A DNA stretch of 7,059 nt from Bacillota bacterium (GCA_023388205.1 JAEWGS010000078.1:1-7059); one strand, 5' to 3'; positions 1 through 6,371 are shown, counted from the first letter of the stretch. Notes: generated from the letters alone by a model not told the origin. Numbers and translations are program-made.

Positions 1-1004
1 TAAAAGCCTCCTTTTTAACAGCCGTAAAGGTCTTCTTGGGATCAGAAAACAAAGGCTTGAGTTTCGGATCATTGATGTTAAATACAATGGTCAGATGTGA
101 TCGCGATCTCCTATTGACAGGGTCGTCATCGGCGATTGCAGCAAGTAAACGCCCTTGACTTAAAAGATGTGATGGATCCAAGACGGTGCCAACATAGCCC
201 TTGTAACCGAAGCCCCAAACCTTGCTATTCTCCCCGCTCAAAGACATCTCATCGCTAGTGATATAAACTGATCGGATTTGAGGCACGGGGCGTAGATTGT
301 TATTGATAAAGCGAATGTTATTTCCGATCAATCCATCTTGATAAGCTTTAGCGAAGGCTTGGACTTTGTATTCAACATAGTAAGTCATGGGCTTATCATA
401 TTCGGAAATGCCAAAACAGAGCTCTATTTCATCGGAACTGACACGATTGATGCCATAGTGATAGGCTTTTTGATCAAAACTCCCACGGGGATTCCAAGTT
501 TCGCTTCTAGAGAAGGCCTGCGCTCGATCTTTCTCTAAGATGTTACTCACTTTGGAGTTTTCAATGTTGGCAAAAACCTTAAAGGAATCCTCAATAAACC
601 CCATGTCACGAAATTTTTTGGGAATATAAAGTTCCGTCTTTTGGCCATCTTGAACAGAACTAAAACGGGAACGCCAGATCTCGGAAATATCGGCTGAGCC
701 GTCCGTGTGAAGCTTCGCGATGACGTGAATGGACCAGATGCCGCTATAATCTTCCGGCATATCTGACCCAAAGAAGTCTTCGATACTAGCTAAGGTTTTC
801 GTCGTATAGTTTTTTTCTGCGACTTCTGCGGTTTCTGCGGCTTTGTTTCTGTCTTGTCCAGCTATGCTTTCAGCTTGCGTGAGCGCGTCTGATTGAGATG
901 ATGAACCTTTTGTTTTGTCTTGTTCATCTGCGAATAAATGCGGCAGGCCTCCAAATGGCAAAAAGAGACAGAGCGCAAAAAGAATAGCGATAAACCGCCG
1001 CATC
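1..1004 (-). CDS. Secreted/membrane DUF2207-like protein, LemA partner (C-terminus cut off by window edge)
   Basis: The reading frame is open from an ATG at 1002-1004 to the left edge (334 codons visible, no stop), so the C-terminus is missing. The start has AAAGGA eight bases upstream (1013-1018). The N-terminus is a clear signal peptide: MRR, a hydrophobic core at about residues 4-24, and likely cleavage after LFA (residue 25). Residues 26-80 form a low-complexity linker rich in Ala, Glu, Lys, Ser and Gln. From about residue 86 a folded domain begins with the pattern YSGIWSIHVIAKLHTDGSAD followed by SEIW. This resembles the N-terminal region of DUF2207-type exported proteins (a strand, then 'DGS..I.E'). 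Later landmarks are an ELCFGISEYD stretch and a WGFGYKGYVG motif. Relatives usually end in a glycine-rich tail or a membrane helix, which would lie outside the window. It sits downstream of lemA on the same strand, a known pairing. The biochemical role is unknown. The family assignment is by pattern memory and is moderately sure; the gene itself is very likely real. Confidence 0.8.
815..841. repeat. Three tandem 9-bp units inside the DUF2207-like gene
   Basis: On the plus strand the units are TTCTGCGAC, TTCTGCGGT and TTCTGCGGC. On the coding strand they encode A-E-T, A-E-V, A-E-K-type tripeptides within the Ala/Glu-rich linker after the signal peptide. The unit length is a multiple of three, so copy-number change would lengthen or shorten the linker without a frameshift. 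Confidence 0.7.
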
Positions 1005-1135
1005 AAATTGGTCCTTTGATCCTTTGTACGGCAAGCTAGAATAGGAAAAAGTGGTCCTCGATTCATCTCAAAACGAACTCCTATATCGCACTTTTATACG
1101 TTTCAGAAATGATTAAATGCGTAGCGAAATGATCT

Positions 1136-1723
1136 TCAACGCTCTAAGTTCAAATCCGGCATCGCTGTTTTTTCAACATCCGCTGCGAAATAGTCAATTG
1201 TTGAAAAGCCTAGCATGCGCGCAACCAGGTTAGACGGAAACATACGCACCATATTGTTTAAGCGTGTCGCGGCATCGTTATAGACCATGCGCTGCAGGCG
1301 CACATTGTTCTCGTATTTATCAATGGAGGCCATCATATCTTGATAGACGGTATTCGCTTTGAGGTCAGGATAATTTTCAGCGAGCGCGAAGAGGCGATCA
1401 AGAACGCTGTTCGTGGCATGCATCTGCTGATTGATACTCTCGATGGTCTGCGGAATCGTTGAGGCGCGACGCTCTTTGATTAAATCAATGAGCGTATCGT
1501 GTTCGTGCTTCGCATAAGCGACCGTCGCCTTGGCCAATTGCGTCAAAGCATCCCATCTAGAGTTCACTTGAACCCCAATTTGTCCCAAGGTGTTTTTGGT
1601 CATTTCCTGAAGACGAATCAAAGAACGTTGAATAGAAATGACATATAAAACGATGAGGACGAGAATGACTAAAATCGCCAACAAAATAGAACTTCCAAGG
1701 CTCAGTAAAAACAAAGGACTCAT
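1136..1723 (-). CDS. lemA: LemA family membrane protein
   Basis: This 195-residue protein has the usual length and order of LemA. One N-terminal membrane helix (about residues 7-29) is followed by a long helical domain. Family landmarks are visible: the 'IGVQVNSRWDAL' region (about 49-60, the place of the usual 'I.VQLKRR.DLIPNL'), YAKHE (70-74), AENYPDLKAN (115-124), a Y-N-D in QRMVYNDAATRLN (144-156), and FPSNLVARMLGF (162-173) near the end. LemA proteins are membrane-anchored helical bundles with no defined reaction. In Bacillota they often sit next to DUF2207-like or TPM-domain proteins, as here, which supports an envelope role. The ATG at 1721-1723 has AAGGAG (1737-1742) thirteen bases away, which is long, but an in-frame TAA just upstream rules out an earlier start. 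The usual Asn-Leu after the RR-D segment is replaced (DALTQLAK), so this is a slightly divergent member. The family call is very secure. Confidence 0.96.
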   Translation of the reverse strand: MSPLFLLSLGSSILLAILVILVLIVLYVISIQRSLIRLQEMTKNTLGQIGVQVNSRWDALTQLAKATVAYAKHEHDTLIDLIKERRASTIPQTIESINQQMHATNSVLDRLFALAENYPDLKANTVYQDMMASIDKYENNVRLQRMVYNDAATRLNNMVRMFPSNLVARMLGFSTIDYFAADVEKTAMPDLNLER

Positions 1724-1761
1724 ACGTATGCGTTAACTCCTTACCCTAAAGGTGATCTAAA

Positions 1762-1777
1762 ATCATAGCCCATTATA
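1762..1777 (-). promoter_or_regulatory. Candidate lemA promoter -10 region
   Basis: Read on the minus strand, 1777-1772 is a perfect TATAAT, and a second -10-like TATGAT follows at 1767-1762. A -35 at the right distance is poor: TAGAGC at 1800-1795, 3 of 6 matches with a 17-base spacer. The position, about 50 bases upstream of the lemA start in a divergent intergenic region, is sensible. No transcript evidence exists here. Confidence 0.45.
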
Positions 1778-1918
1778 AAGCTTTAATTGGGAGTGCTCTA
1801 GATTGACGTGCGAGACGAAACAAGATTGTTTACCTTTTCCTTTTCAGATGAACCTTAACTTATGAATGCGCTGTGTTAACATTGAGCAAAAGATCGTGAA
1901 AGAGTCAAAGTAAGTGCA

Positions 1919-1928
1919 AAAGCGCTTT
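1919..1928. repeat. 10-bp perfect palindrome AAAGCGCTTT before the DUF1858 gene
   Basis: AAAGCGCTTT is its own reverse complement. It lies 15 bases upstream of the Shine-Dalgarno sequence of the plus-strand gene, within the region divergent from lemA. It could be an operator half-site cluster or chance. The site is listed because of its position, not because a regulator is known. Confidence 0.3.
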
Positions 1929-1942
1929 GAGACTTCACATAG

Positions 1943-1948
1943 TGGAGG
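1943..1948 (+). promoter_or_regulatory. Ribosome binding site that decides the DUF1858 start
   Basis: TGGAGG at 1943-1948 ends five bases before the ATG at 1954. An upstream in-frame TTG at 1927 would read through this site and has no Shine-Dalgarno sequence of its own, so the ATG is preferred. Confidence 0.8.
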
Positions 1949-1953
1949 ATAAG

Positions 1954-2229
1954 ATGTTTAAGGTTACAAAAGATATGGTGATTACCGATGTCTTGATGCT
2001 CGATGATGGTTTGATTCCTGTTTTTTTTGAAAATGGACTCTACTGCATCGGCTGTATGATGGCTTCCGGCGAAACCATAGAAGAAGCTTGTATGGTGCAC
2101 GGCATGGATTTGGATCATCTCCTGCATGAGATTAATGTATATCTCAATGGGGCAGATTATGAAGAACGTGAAGCGAGAGAAGCCGAAGAAGCCGAGAAGC
2201 AAGCAGATGAAAGTTCCGCTGAGATTTAA
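1954..2229 (+). CDS. DUF1858 (hybrid-cluster-protein-associated redox disulfide) domain protein
   Basis: This 91-residue cytosolic protein starts at the ATG with the strong TGGAGG. Residues 1-65 fit the DUF1858 domain: 'VTKDMVITDVL' (4-14), 'PVFFENGLYCIGCMMASGETIEEAC' with the C31-x-x-C34 pair, then 'HGMDLDHLLHEIN' (49-61). The family is a small helical domain with a conserved Cys pair, found alone, beside hybrid cluster protein genes, or fused to iron-sulfur repair proteins. A redox or Fe-S-related role is inferred from that family knowledge. The last 25 residues are a charged tail, rich in Glu and Ala, predicted to be helical or disordered. That tail is longer than in a minimal family member. 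No redox or Fe-S gene is adjacent, so the context does not refine the function. The gene stands alone, divergent from lemA, with its own terminator. Confidence 0.92.
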   Translation: MFKVTKDMVITDVLMLDDGLIPVFFENGLYCIGCMMASGETIEEACMVHGMDLDHLLHEINVYLNGADYEEREAREAEEAEKQADESSAEI

Positions 2230-2286
2230 CCCTTTGAGATCTCACCCTTTCTTCTTAATGTAAAAACGCCAAGAAGCTTTAAGTTC

Positions 2287-2316
2287 AAGAGACTCATCTA
2301 AAGAGTCTCTTTTTTA
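2287..2316 (+). terminator. Intrinsic terminator of the DUF1858 gene
   Basis: A 9-bp perfect stem, AAGAGACTC (2287-2295) with GAGTCTCTT (2303-2311), closes a 7-base loop and runs into a T tract through 2315. It starts 58 bases after the stop codon. On the minus strand the stem is followed by GAACTT rather than a T tract, so it should act mainly on plus-strand transcripts. Confidence 0.85.
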
Positions 2317-2411
2317 TTTAGCCTTATAAACGCCTATTCTCAGGCCCTCGAACTTTTTCGAGCTCACCCCATACTCGATTGAATCAAGATGGATCGGCAG
2401 GATGAAAGCAC

Positions 2412-3302
2412 TTATACCCTAATCGACTCTGCTTTTTCCTTTTCTTTTGCATAGAGGCGGGCTTTATTCCAGAGAGAACGATAAAAACGCGATAAAAGTT
2501 CAAGGTTACTCCCCTGCCGACCGCTTCGAGACAAGGCGTAGCTGATGAGTTTTTCCATGTGCCTTACTTTCATGTGGTGGCGCTTCGCAACCGCCGGGTA
2601 TACATGCTTTGATAAGGGTTTGAGTTTTTGAGGATCCATATCGAGCATCATTAAGATATCTTCTAGAATTTTGTAACCGCCCAGACGCGGCGGGACATCT
2701 TGCTCCGAAAGGACACTTTGAACCAGCTCTCTTTTTTCTTGATCGCTGAGTCTCAAGTCTGAGAAACGCTTTGAAAACAAGTCAAAATGAGGCTTTCCTT
2801 CTGCTCCTGTTTCTTTCTCTAAAAACTCCCGGTAAGATCGATACGCTTCCATCTGTTTGATCGAGTCAAACTCCATTTCTTTTAGGTACGGATCTTCTCT
2901 TTGTTGGCGCAAAGCGAGGGCGTCCAGTTCAGCATCTAGCTCGTTTTGAGCCTTTTGAGACCAGTGAACGGACGTGGACTGAGGTGGTTTTTCTGCGGCT
3001 TTTGGAAGCCGGAGGCCCTGAGATCGGATGTATTCTCGTATCCGATCGCCATACCATTGATCCATACCTTGCATAAAACTGAATCGTGCACGGTATAAGC
3101 TGGATCTGGCATCCACCATATAGCAGACGCGACCTGCCTTGGAGTAAACGCCAATGTAACCATCTTCTCTAAGCATGGCATCAAATCGTGAAAATAGTTC
3201 GCGATCACTTCCTAAAAGCCAAAAGGTAGGCAACAAGGGATCACCAGATTCATTTCCTGACTGTGTTTGCGTCTGTGTACAAGGTGTTTGATTCATCGAC
3301 AT
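2412..3302 (-). CDS. Spo0A C-terminal-domain protein with a degenerate, receiver-like N-terminus
   Basis: The protein has 296 residues and a strong start (AAGGAG, six bases before the ATG at 3302). Residues about 196-275 match the Spo0A_C DNA-binding fold in order: 'SEQDVPPRLGGYKILEDILMM' against Spo0A '[21 protein letters not shown]', 'KHVYPAVAKRHHM' against 'KVLYPDIAKKFNT', then 'RHMEKLISYAL' against the recognition region 'SRVERAIRHAI'. The N-terminus (27-68) begins like a receiver, with LLGSDRELFSRFDAMLREDG resembling 'ADDNRELVSLLSEYIE'. One acidic-pair residue is replaced, however. The region that should hold the phospho-acceptor Asp, the Thr switch and the Lys is absent or unrecognisable, and the domain is about 75 residues rather than 120. 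A charged helical linker (about 110-190) joins the two parts. I infer a DNA-binding regulator that does not use the phosphorelay. Several Spo0A recognition-helix residues differ, so its sites may differ from 0A boxes. It is not Spo0A itself. The alignments were made by eye. Confidence 0.85.
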   Translation of the reverse strand: MSMNQTPCTQTQTQSGNESGDPLLPTFWLLGSDRELFSRFDAMLREDGYIGVYSKAGRVCYMVDARSSLYRARFSFMQGMDQWYGDRIREYIRSQGLRLPKAAEKPPQSTSVHWSQKAQNELDAELDALALRQQREDPYLKEMEFDSIKQMEAYRSYREFLEKETGAEGKPHFDLFSKRFSDLRLSDQEKRELVQSVLSEQDVPPRLGGYKILEDILMMLDMDPQKLKPLSKHVYPAVAKRHHMKVRHMEKLISYALSRSGRQGSNLELLSRFYRSLWNKARLYAKEKEKAESIRV

Positions 3303-3504
3303 AAAGTTCTCCTTATGTGCTTTTGATTATGGAGCTTCCTGGCTACTCCAAAGGAACTTTCAACCAAGAGCGATGACTCAATTAAAGCGACTAAGCTTCA
3401 CTTGTACGACCGTAAAACAAAGGAAAAAAGCGTCACGTTTTCAAAAGAAATACACATTTTTATGTGTGTTTCTCCTGAGATTCAAAACTTTGCTGATCGG
3501 AGAA

Positions 3505-3542
3505 ATTAAAAAAAGCGAAGCAAAAAAAAATTTGCTTCGCTT
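3505..3542 (-). terminator. Strong intrinsic terminator after the propeller/HAD operon
   Basis: On the minus strand AAGCGAAGCAAA (3542-3531) pairs perfectly with TTTGCTTCGCTT (3524-3513) over 12 bp, with a loop of six T. The stem is followed by a continuous T tract (TTTTT then AATTT, 3512-3505). On the plus strand the stem is followed by GATC with no T tract. It therefore ends leftward transcripts coming from 3641-6371 and insulates the Spo0A-like gene. Confidence 0.9.
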
Positions 3543-3563
3543 GATCTGTCATTTATGGAGCCC

Positions 3564-3591
3564 AATAAAATAAGCTGGCAGACGCCAGCTT
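3564..3591 (-). terminator. Upstream, weaker terminator-like hairpin of the same operon
   Basis: On the minus strand AAGCTGGC (3591-3584) pairs with GCCAGCTT (3579-3572) around a GTCT loop, giving an 8-bp perfect GC-containing stem. ATTTTATT follows at 3571-3564, a broken T tract. Together with the stronger terminator about 30 bases downstream it forms a tandem arrangement. It might act partly as a terminator or as a 3'-end stabiliser. Confidence 0.6.
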
Positions 3592-3601
3592 GGCGGTTTA
3601 A

Positions 3602-3624
3602 GTCTGCGCGCACTCGCGCCAGAC
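3602..3624. repeat. GC-rich hairpin just after the HAD stop codon
   Basis: On the minus strand GTCTG (3624-3620) pairs with CAGAC (3606-3602). An inner 4-bp CGCG/CGCG or GCGC/GCGC pairing sits around a short loop with one bulged base. No T tract follows. Its GTCTG and CAGAC arms recur in the neighbouring hairpin (GCGTCTG, about 3579-3585), so alternative pairings between the two hairpins are possible. Confidence 0.5.
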
Positions 3625-3640
3625 GCTAAGCTTCGGTCCC

Positions 3641-4522
3641 TTAAATCTGCGTTTGTTTGAGCGCAATTAAGGCCTGGATGAGTTGAGCTGGACCTTCGTC
3701 ATCGCAAGAAGGCACAACGATGTCTGAGGCGGCTTTGACCTCCTCTTTGGCATTGGCGACCGCAGCTGAAACTGCAGCGACGCGCATCGCTGAAAGATCA
3801 TTGTGATGATCACCAAAATAAAGCAACTCGCTTGGGCTGCAACCAGAACGTTGGAGTGCTTCGATGAGGCCGCTTCCCTTTGAGATTCCGTGATTCATGA
3901 TGTCGTATACCCCATCCATGCTTTCAACACAGCTGAGTTTAGGCGACAAATTAATGAGTTCTTCCAAGTGACGCGCCTGCGTTGCATCGCTTAGCTTGGT
4001 GAAAATCTTGAAGCTCCCAGCGGGCAGGTCCATATCGGCCCGATGCACAATCAGAGAAATTCTCTCTTGACTATGAGCGGAGGCCATATCGTTATATTGA
4101 AAGAAACGCTCGATCCGTTGACTATCTTCGGGATAATAAACCGCATCCGGGGTGTAGATAAGATAATCGATCTTCGCTTTTCGGATTTGGGCCAAAGCAT
4201 CTCGGGCTGCTTCAATATCCAGTGGCGATTGATACAGAGGTGTACTTTGCTTGGGATCGCGAATGACCGCGCCGTTACACCCGATCAAAGGGGACGTGAC
4301 CCCCAACTTTTCGGCGTAGTGGCGCATGTGCAAATCCGTACGACCGCTGCATAACATCACTGCAAAGCCCTGCTCTTTTGCCTCATGAAAAGTTTGAATC
4401 GTCTTTTCACCGAGTAAGGCGGAGTCAGGAACGAGCGTATGGTCTAGGTCGCTTGCGATGACACGGATGCGTTTTAATTTTTCCAAAAGTTCAGGGCGGT
4501 CAGCAATGAGCGTGTGTATCAT
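3641..4522 (-). CDS. Cof-type HAD-superfamily phosphatase
   Basis: This 293-residue cytosolic hydrolase has all four HAD motifs. Motif I is SDLDHTL with the nucleophile D25 and the acid/base D27. Motif II is the S of CSGR at 59. Motif III is K215 in ISKGSGL. Motif IV is GDHHND at 237-242, which holds the Mg2+. The large insert between motifs II and III (about 85-205) is the place of the C2-type cap of the Cof subfamily. The family dephosphorylates small phosphorylated metabolites such as sugar phosphates or flavin precursors; the exact substrate cannot be read. Motif I has His where Gly is commonest (DxDGT). The N-terminus carries about 20 residues before the first strand, longer than usual. 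Translation starts at 4520-4522 with AGGAGG (4534-4539) eleven bases upstream; that site overlaps the stop codon of the preceding propeller gene. The two are therefore almost certainly cotranscribed. Confidence 0.93.
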   Translation of the reverse strand: MIHTLIADRPELLEKLKRIRVIASDLDHTLVPDSALLGEKTIQTFHEAKEQGFAVMLCSGRTDLHMRHYAEKLGVTSPLIGCNGAVIRDPKQSTPLYQSPLDIEAARDALAQIRKAKIDYLIYTPDAVYYPEDSQRIERFFQYNDMASAHSQERISLIVHRADMDLPAGSFKIFTKLSDATQARHLEELINLSPKLSCVESMDGVYDIMNHGISKGSGLIEALQRSGCSPSELLYFGDHHNDLSAMRVAAVSAAVANAKEEVKAASDIVVPSCDDEGPAQLIQALIALKQTQI

Positions 4523-4538
4523 GAGCGATCAAACCTCC

Positions 4539-6371
4539 TCAGCCCAAAGTACCCGTTCCTGAACCATCCTGTTCCACGTAATCAATACGCCACCACTCAA
4601 TATCATCGTTCCAGAAGTAGACGCGATTTCCAATCAAGTTAATATCGGCGACTTGACCTTCGTAGATCACATTGGCTGAGTTCGTATCTGCTTTGATCGC
4701 GTAAATCGAATTGTTCGTGACGAAATAGATATCTTCTTTGTTGAGTTCTGCCGTTTCTGAAACATTGAGTTGTGTGATATTCGGCTGATCATAAACTAGA
4801 ACGTTATTCTGGCCGTCGCGATCCATACGGAAGATCATCGAACCTTCATCCATGTTGAGGTAATAGATTCGGCCTGCAACAGGATTGATGCTCGTCACGT
4901 GCGATTCACTTAGCGTTTGATATTGTCCACCGTCAAAGTCGATACGAGACAAGCCATTATTGCGTCCGCTTTCAGAAAAATAAAGCATGGCACCATCACT
5001 TGCGATTTCGCCCGCTTCGTAATTGCCTAGGCGTTTAACTTGATGATCCTGAAGTGAGACGGCGTAAATACCACGGTCGTTTGAGTCAACCAGATAGATG
5101 TGTTGATCAACGAGCACGTAGTCTTTGACCATCTTGTCATAGAGGACTTTTTCATCTGAACCGTCGGGCTTGATACTGTGCAAACTGCGGTTGTCATCAA
5201 TGCTGACAAAATAAATACGTCCGTCTTTATAGCTTAATTGATCGACACCCTTGTCTAAAACACTGCTTTCGTCACCTGAGGGGCTTTGGCGATGAAGCTG
5301 ACGATAGGTGCCCTTTGCGTAATAAATTTGATTGTCAATCGCTAAGACAATGCCCGCGTTGTTCAAGTTACCATTAGAGTTGCCCAGAAGATCCCTGAAA
5401 GCGCTGCCACCCATGACTCCCATTTGGGCCACTGATTTTTGGAATTCCTTTAGTTCAGCTTCCGTGCCGTTTTTCTGAAGGTCATCATAAATAAGCTTCG
5501 TGGCTTCAGGGATCAGCTTCTGTTCTTTGTAGAGATCTTTGGCAAAGCGCAGGGCTAAATCGTGAGCTTGACCACTGTCTTGGTCCTTGCTCAGCGCAAT
5601 AAAATCACGTCCGCGCGCTTGACTGGATTCGAGGGAGCTGTAAATCGCAGCATAGTTCGTCTCCAACCACGCCAAATCCTGCCTGGAAATCGCGACATCG
5701 ATACGCACTTTGATTAAAGGATCGAGGACGGACTCTGGCAATTGCTGTTGCAAGTTTTGATCCAACAACATCTGATAGGTGTCCATATTGAGCTGCGTGT
5801 CTTTGCCATAAAAAAGAGTCGAAGCTTGCAACAAGAGGTCAGCTAAAGTCGATGCATCAATGTTTTCGGCCAAAGCAGGCTGATTTTGAACTTGCAAGTA
5901 GGCGCTAGACAAATCCGATTCAGCGATTGACCGATACAAGGTAGAGAGCTCAGCTAAATTTTCCGTATTCAAATGCTCATCTTGAGCCAAAGCATCCGCG
6001 ACGACAGAGGCTTCATCCGTTCGGCCGGCAGCCGCTAGCATCCTTAGATAAACGAGCTGACGATCCGAATTTTTATCAAGTGTCAGCGCTTGATCCATCA
6101 TCAAAATCGCCCCGTCATATAGACCGTTGTGGTAAAGCTGCTCAGCTTCTTCTTGAAAATGATCGGCGCGTCCTTTGGGGCTAAAATGCGGCTCCCAAAA
6201 AGAGAAATAAACGATAGCGACGAGTGCTGCAACACAAAGAATGAGTAGAAAAACTAAGATCCAGCTGGGAATCCCCTTTTTTCGTTTTTTAGCTTGCTTG
6301 GGGTGAGCGACTTTTTCTTGTGGTTCTTGGGGCGTGTCTGGGGAACTATAAAACTGGCCTTCCTGATTCAT
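4539..6371 (-). CDS. Membrane-anchored TPR and DUF5050-like beta-propeller protein
   Basis: The protein has 610 residues if it starts at the ATG 6369-6371, which has AGAGG five bases upstream (6377-6381). An in-frame ATG ten codons earlier has no good site. A Pro/Gln/Lys-rich cytoplasmic segment ends in KKRKK (about 28-32), and one membrane helix spans about 36-59. An extracellular helical region follows (about 68-330). Its first part, 'AEQLYHNGLYDGAILMMDQAL', reads as a TPR unit, with further irregular helix pairs. From about 338 to 602 there are seven beta repeats, each marked by an aromatic strand (IYY 349, IYF 386, IYL 425, LYF 463, IYY 502, IYF 548, VYF 584). Most are followed by a polar-Asp-Gly turn, as in DUF5050/TolB-like propellers. 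Seven repeats suggest a closed seven-bladed propeller. A role in sensing or binding at the cell surface is inferred; there is no catalytic motif. It leads an operon with the HAD phosphatase. Confidence 0.88.
   Translation of the reverse strand: MNQEGQFYSSPDTPQEPQEKVAHPKQAKKRKKGIPSWILVFLLILCVAALVAIVYFSFWEPHFSPKGRADHFQEEAEQLYHNGLYDGAILMMDQALTLDKNSDRQLVYLRMLAAAGRTDEASVVADALAQDEHLNTENLAELSTLYRSIAESDLSSAYLQVQNQPALAENIDASTLADLLLQASTLFYGKDTQLNMDTYQMLLDQNLQQQLPESVLDPLIKVRIDVAISRQDLAWLETNYAAIYSSLESSQARGRDFIALSKDQDSGQAHDLALRFAKDLYKEQKLIPEATKLIYDDLQKNGTEAELKEFQKSVAQMGVMGGSAFRDLLGNSNGNLNNAGIVLAIDNQIYYAKGTYRQLHRQSPSGDESSVLDKGVDQLSYKDGRIYFVSIDDNRSLHSIKPDGSDEKVLYDKMVKDYVLVDQHIYLVDSNDRGIYAVSLQDHQVKRLGNYEAGEIASDGAMLYFSESGRNNGLSRIDFDGGQYQTLSESHVTSINPVAGRIYYLNMDEGSMIFRMDRDGQNNVLVYDQPNITQLNVSETAELNKEDIYFVTNNSIYAIKADTNSANVIYEGQVADINLIGNRVYFWNDDIEWWRIDYVEQDGSGTGTLG

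Larger units (their letters stand above)
3303..3640. other. Gene-free stretch: upstream region of the Spo0A-like gene plus terminator zone of the HAD operon
   Basis: The right half (about 3505-3640) holds three hairpins that end the leftward HAD transcript and are listed separately. The left half (3303-3500) should carry the promoter of the Spo0A-like gene. The best -10 is CATAAT on the minus strand at 3331-3326, but no acceptable -35 lies 16-18 bases upstream and it would leave a leader of about 17 bases. An AT-rich 6-bp hairpin (ACACAT/ATGTGT, 3452-3467) has no clear role. A 66-codon plus-strand frame (3373-3573) lies here but reads through the terminator hairpin and lacks a Shine-Dalgarno sequence, so it is not called. 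Confidence 0.6.

Noticed and set aside
547..771. 74-codon minus-strand frame
   Set aside because: Shifted-frame shadow of the DUF2207-like gene, whose frame is continuous across the region.
1927..1953. TTG start extending the DUF1858 protein by nine residues
   Set aside because: The extension covers the TGGAGG site that serves the ATG at 1954, and the TTG has no site of its own.
1876..2202. 108-codon minus-strand frame
   Set aside because: Antisense to the well-supported DUF1858 gene; the translation has no recognisable domain.
2347..2362. Small hairpin CTCGAA/TTCGAG as a terminator for the Spo0A-like gene
   Set aside because: Only six base pairs and no T tract on the minus strand; it does not meet the form of an intrinsic terminator.
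3373..3573. 66-codon plus-strand frame in the intergenic region
   Set aside because: No Shine-Dalgarno sequence, Lys-rich low-complexity translation, and it runs through the strong minus-strand terminator hairpin.
3600..3641. CRISPR or REP-type array suggested by the repeated GTCTG/CAGAC words after the phosphatase gene
   Set aside because: The words recur only within two adjacent hairpins, with no regular repeat-spacer pattern and no copies elsewhere in the window.
4043..4354. 103-codon plus-strand frame
   Set aside because: Lies antisense within the HAD phosphatase, whose motifs are all in the other frame.
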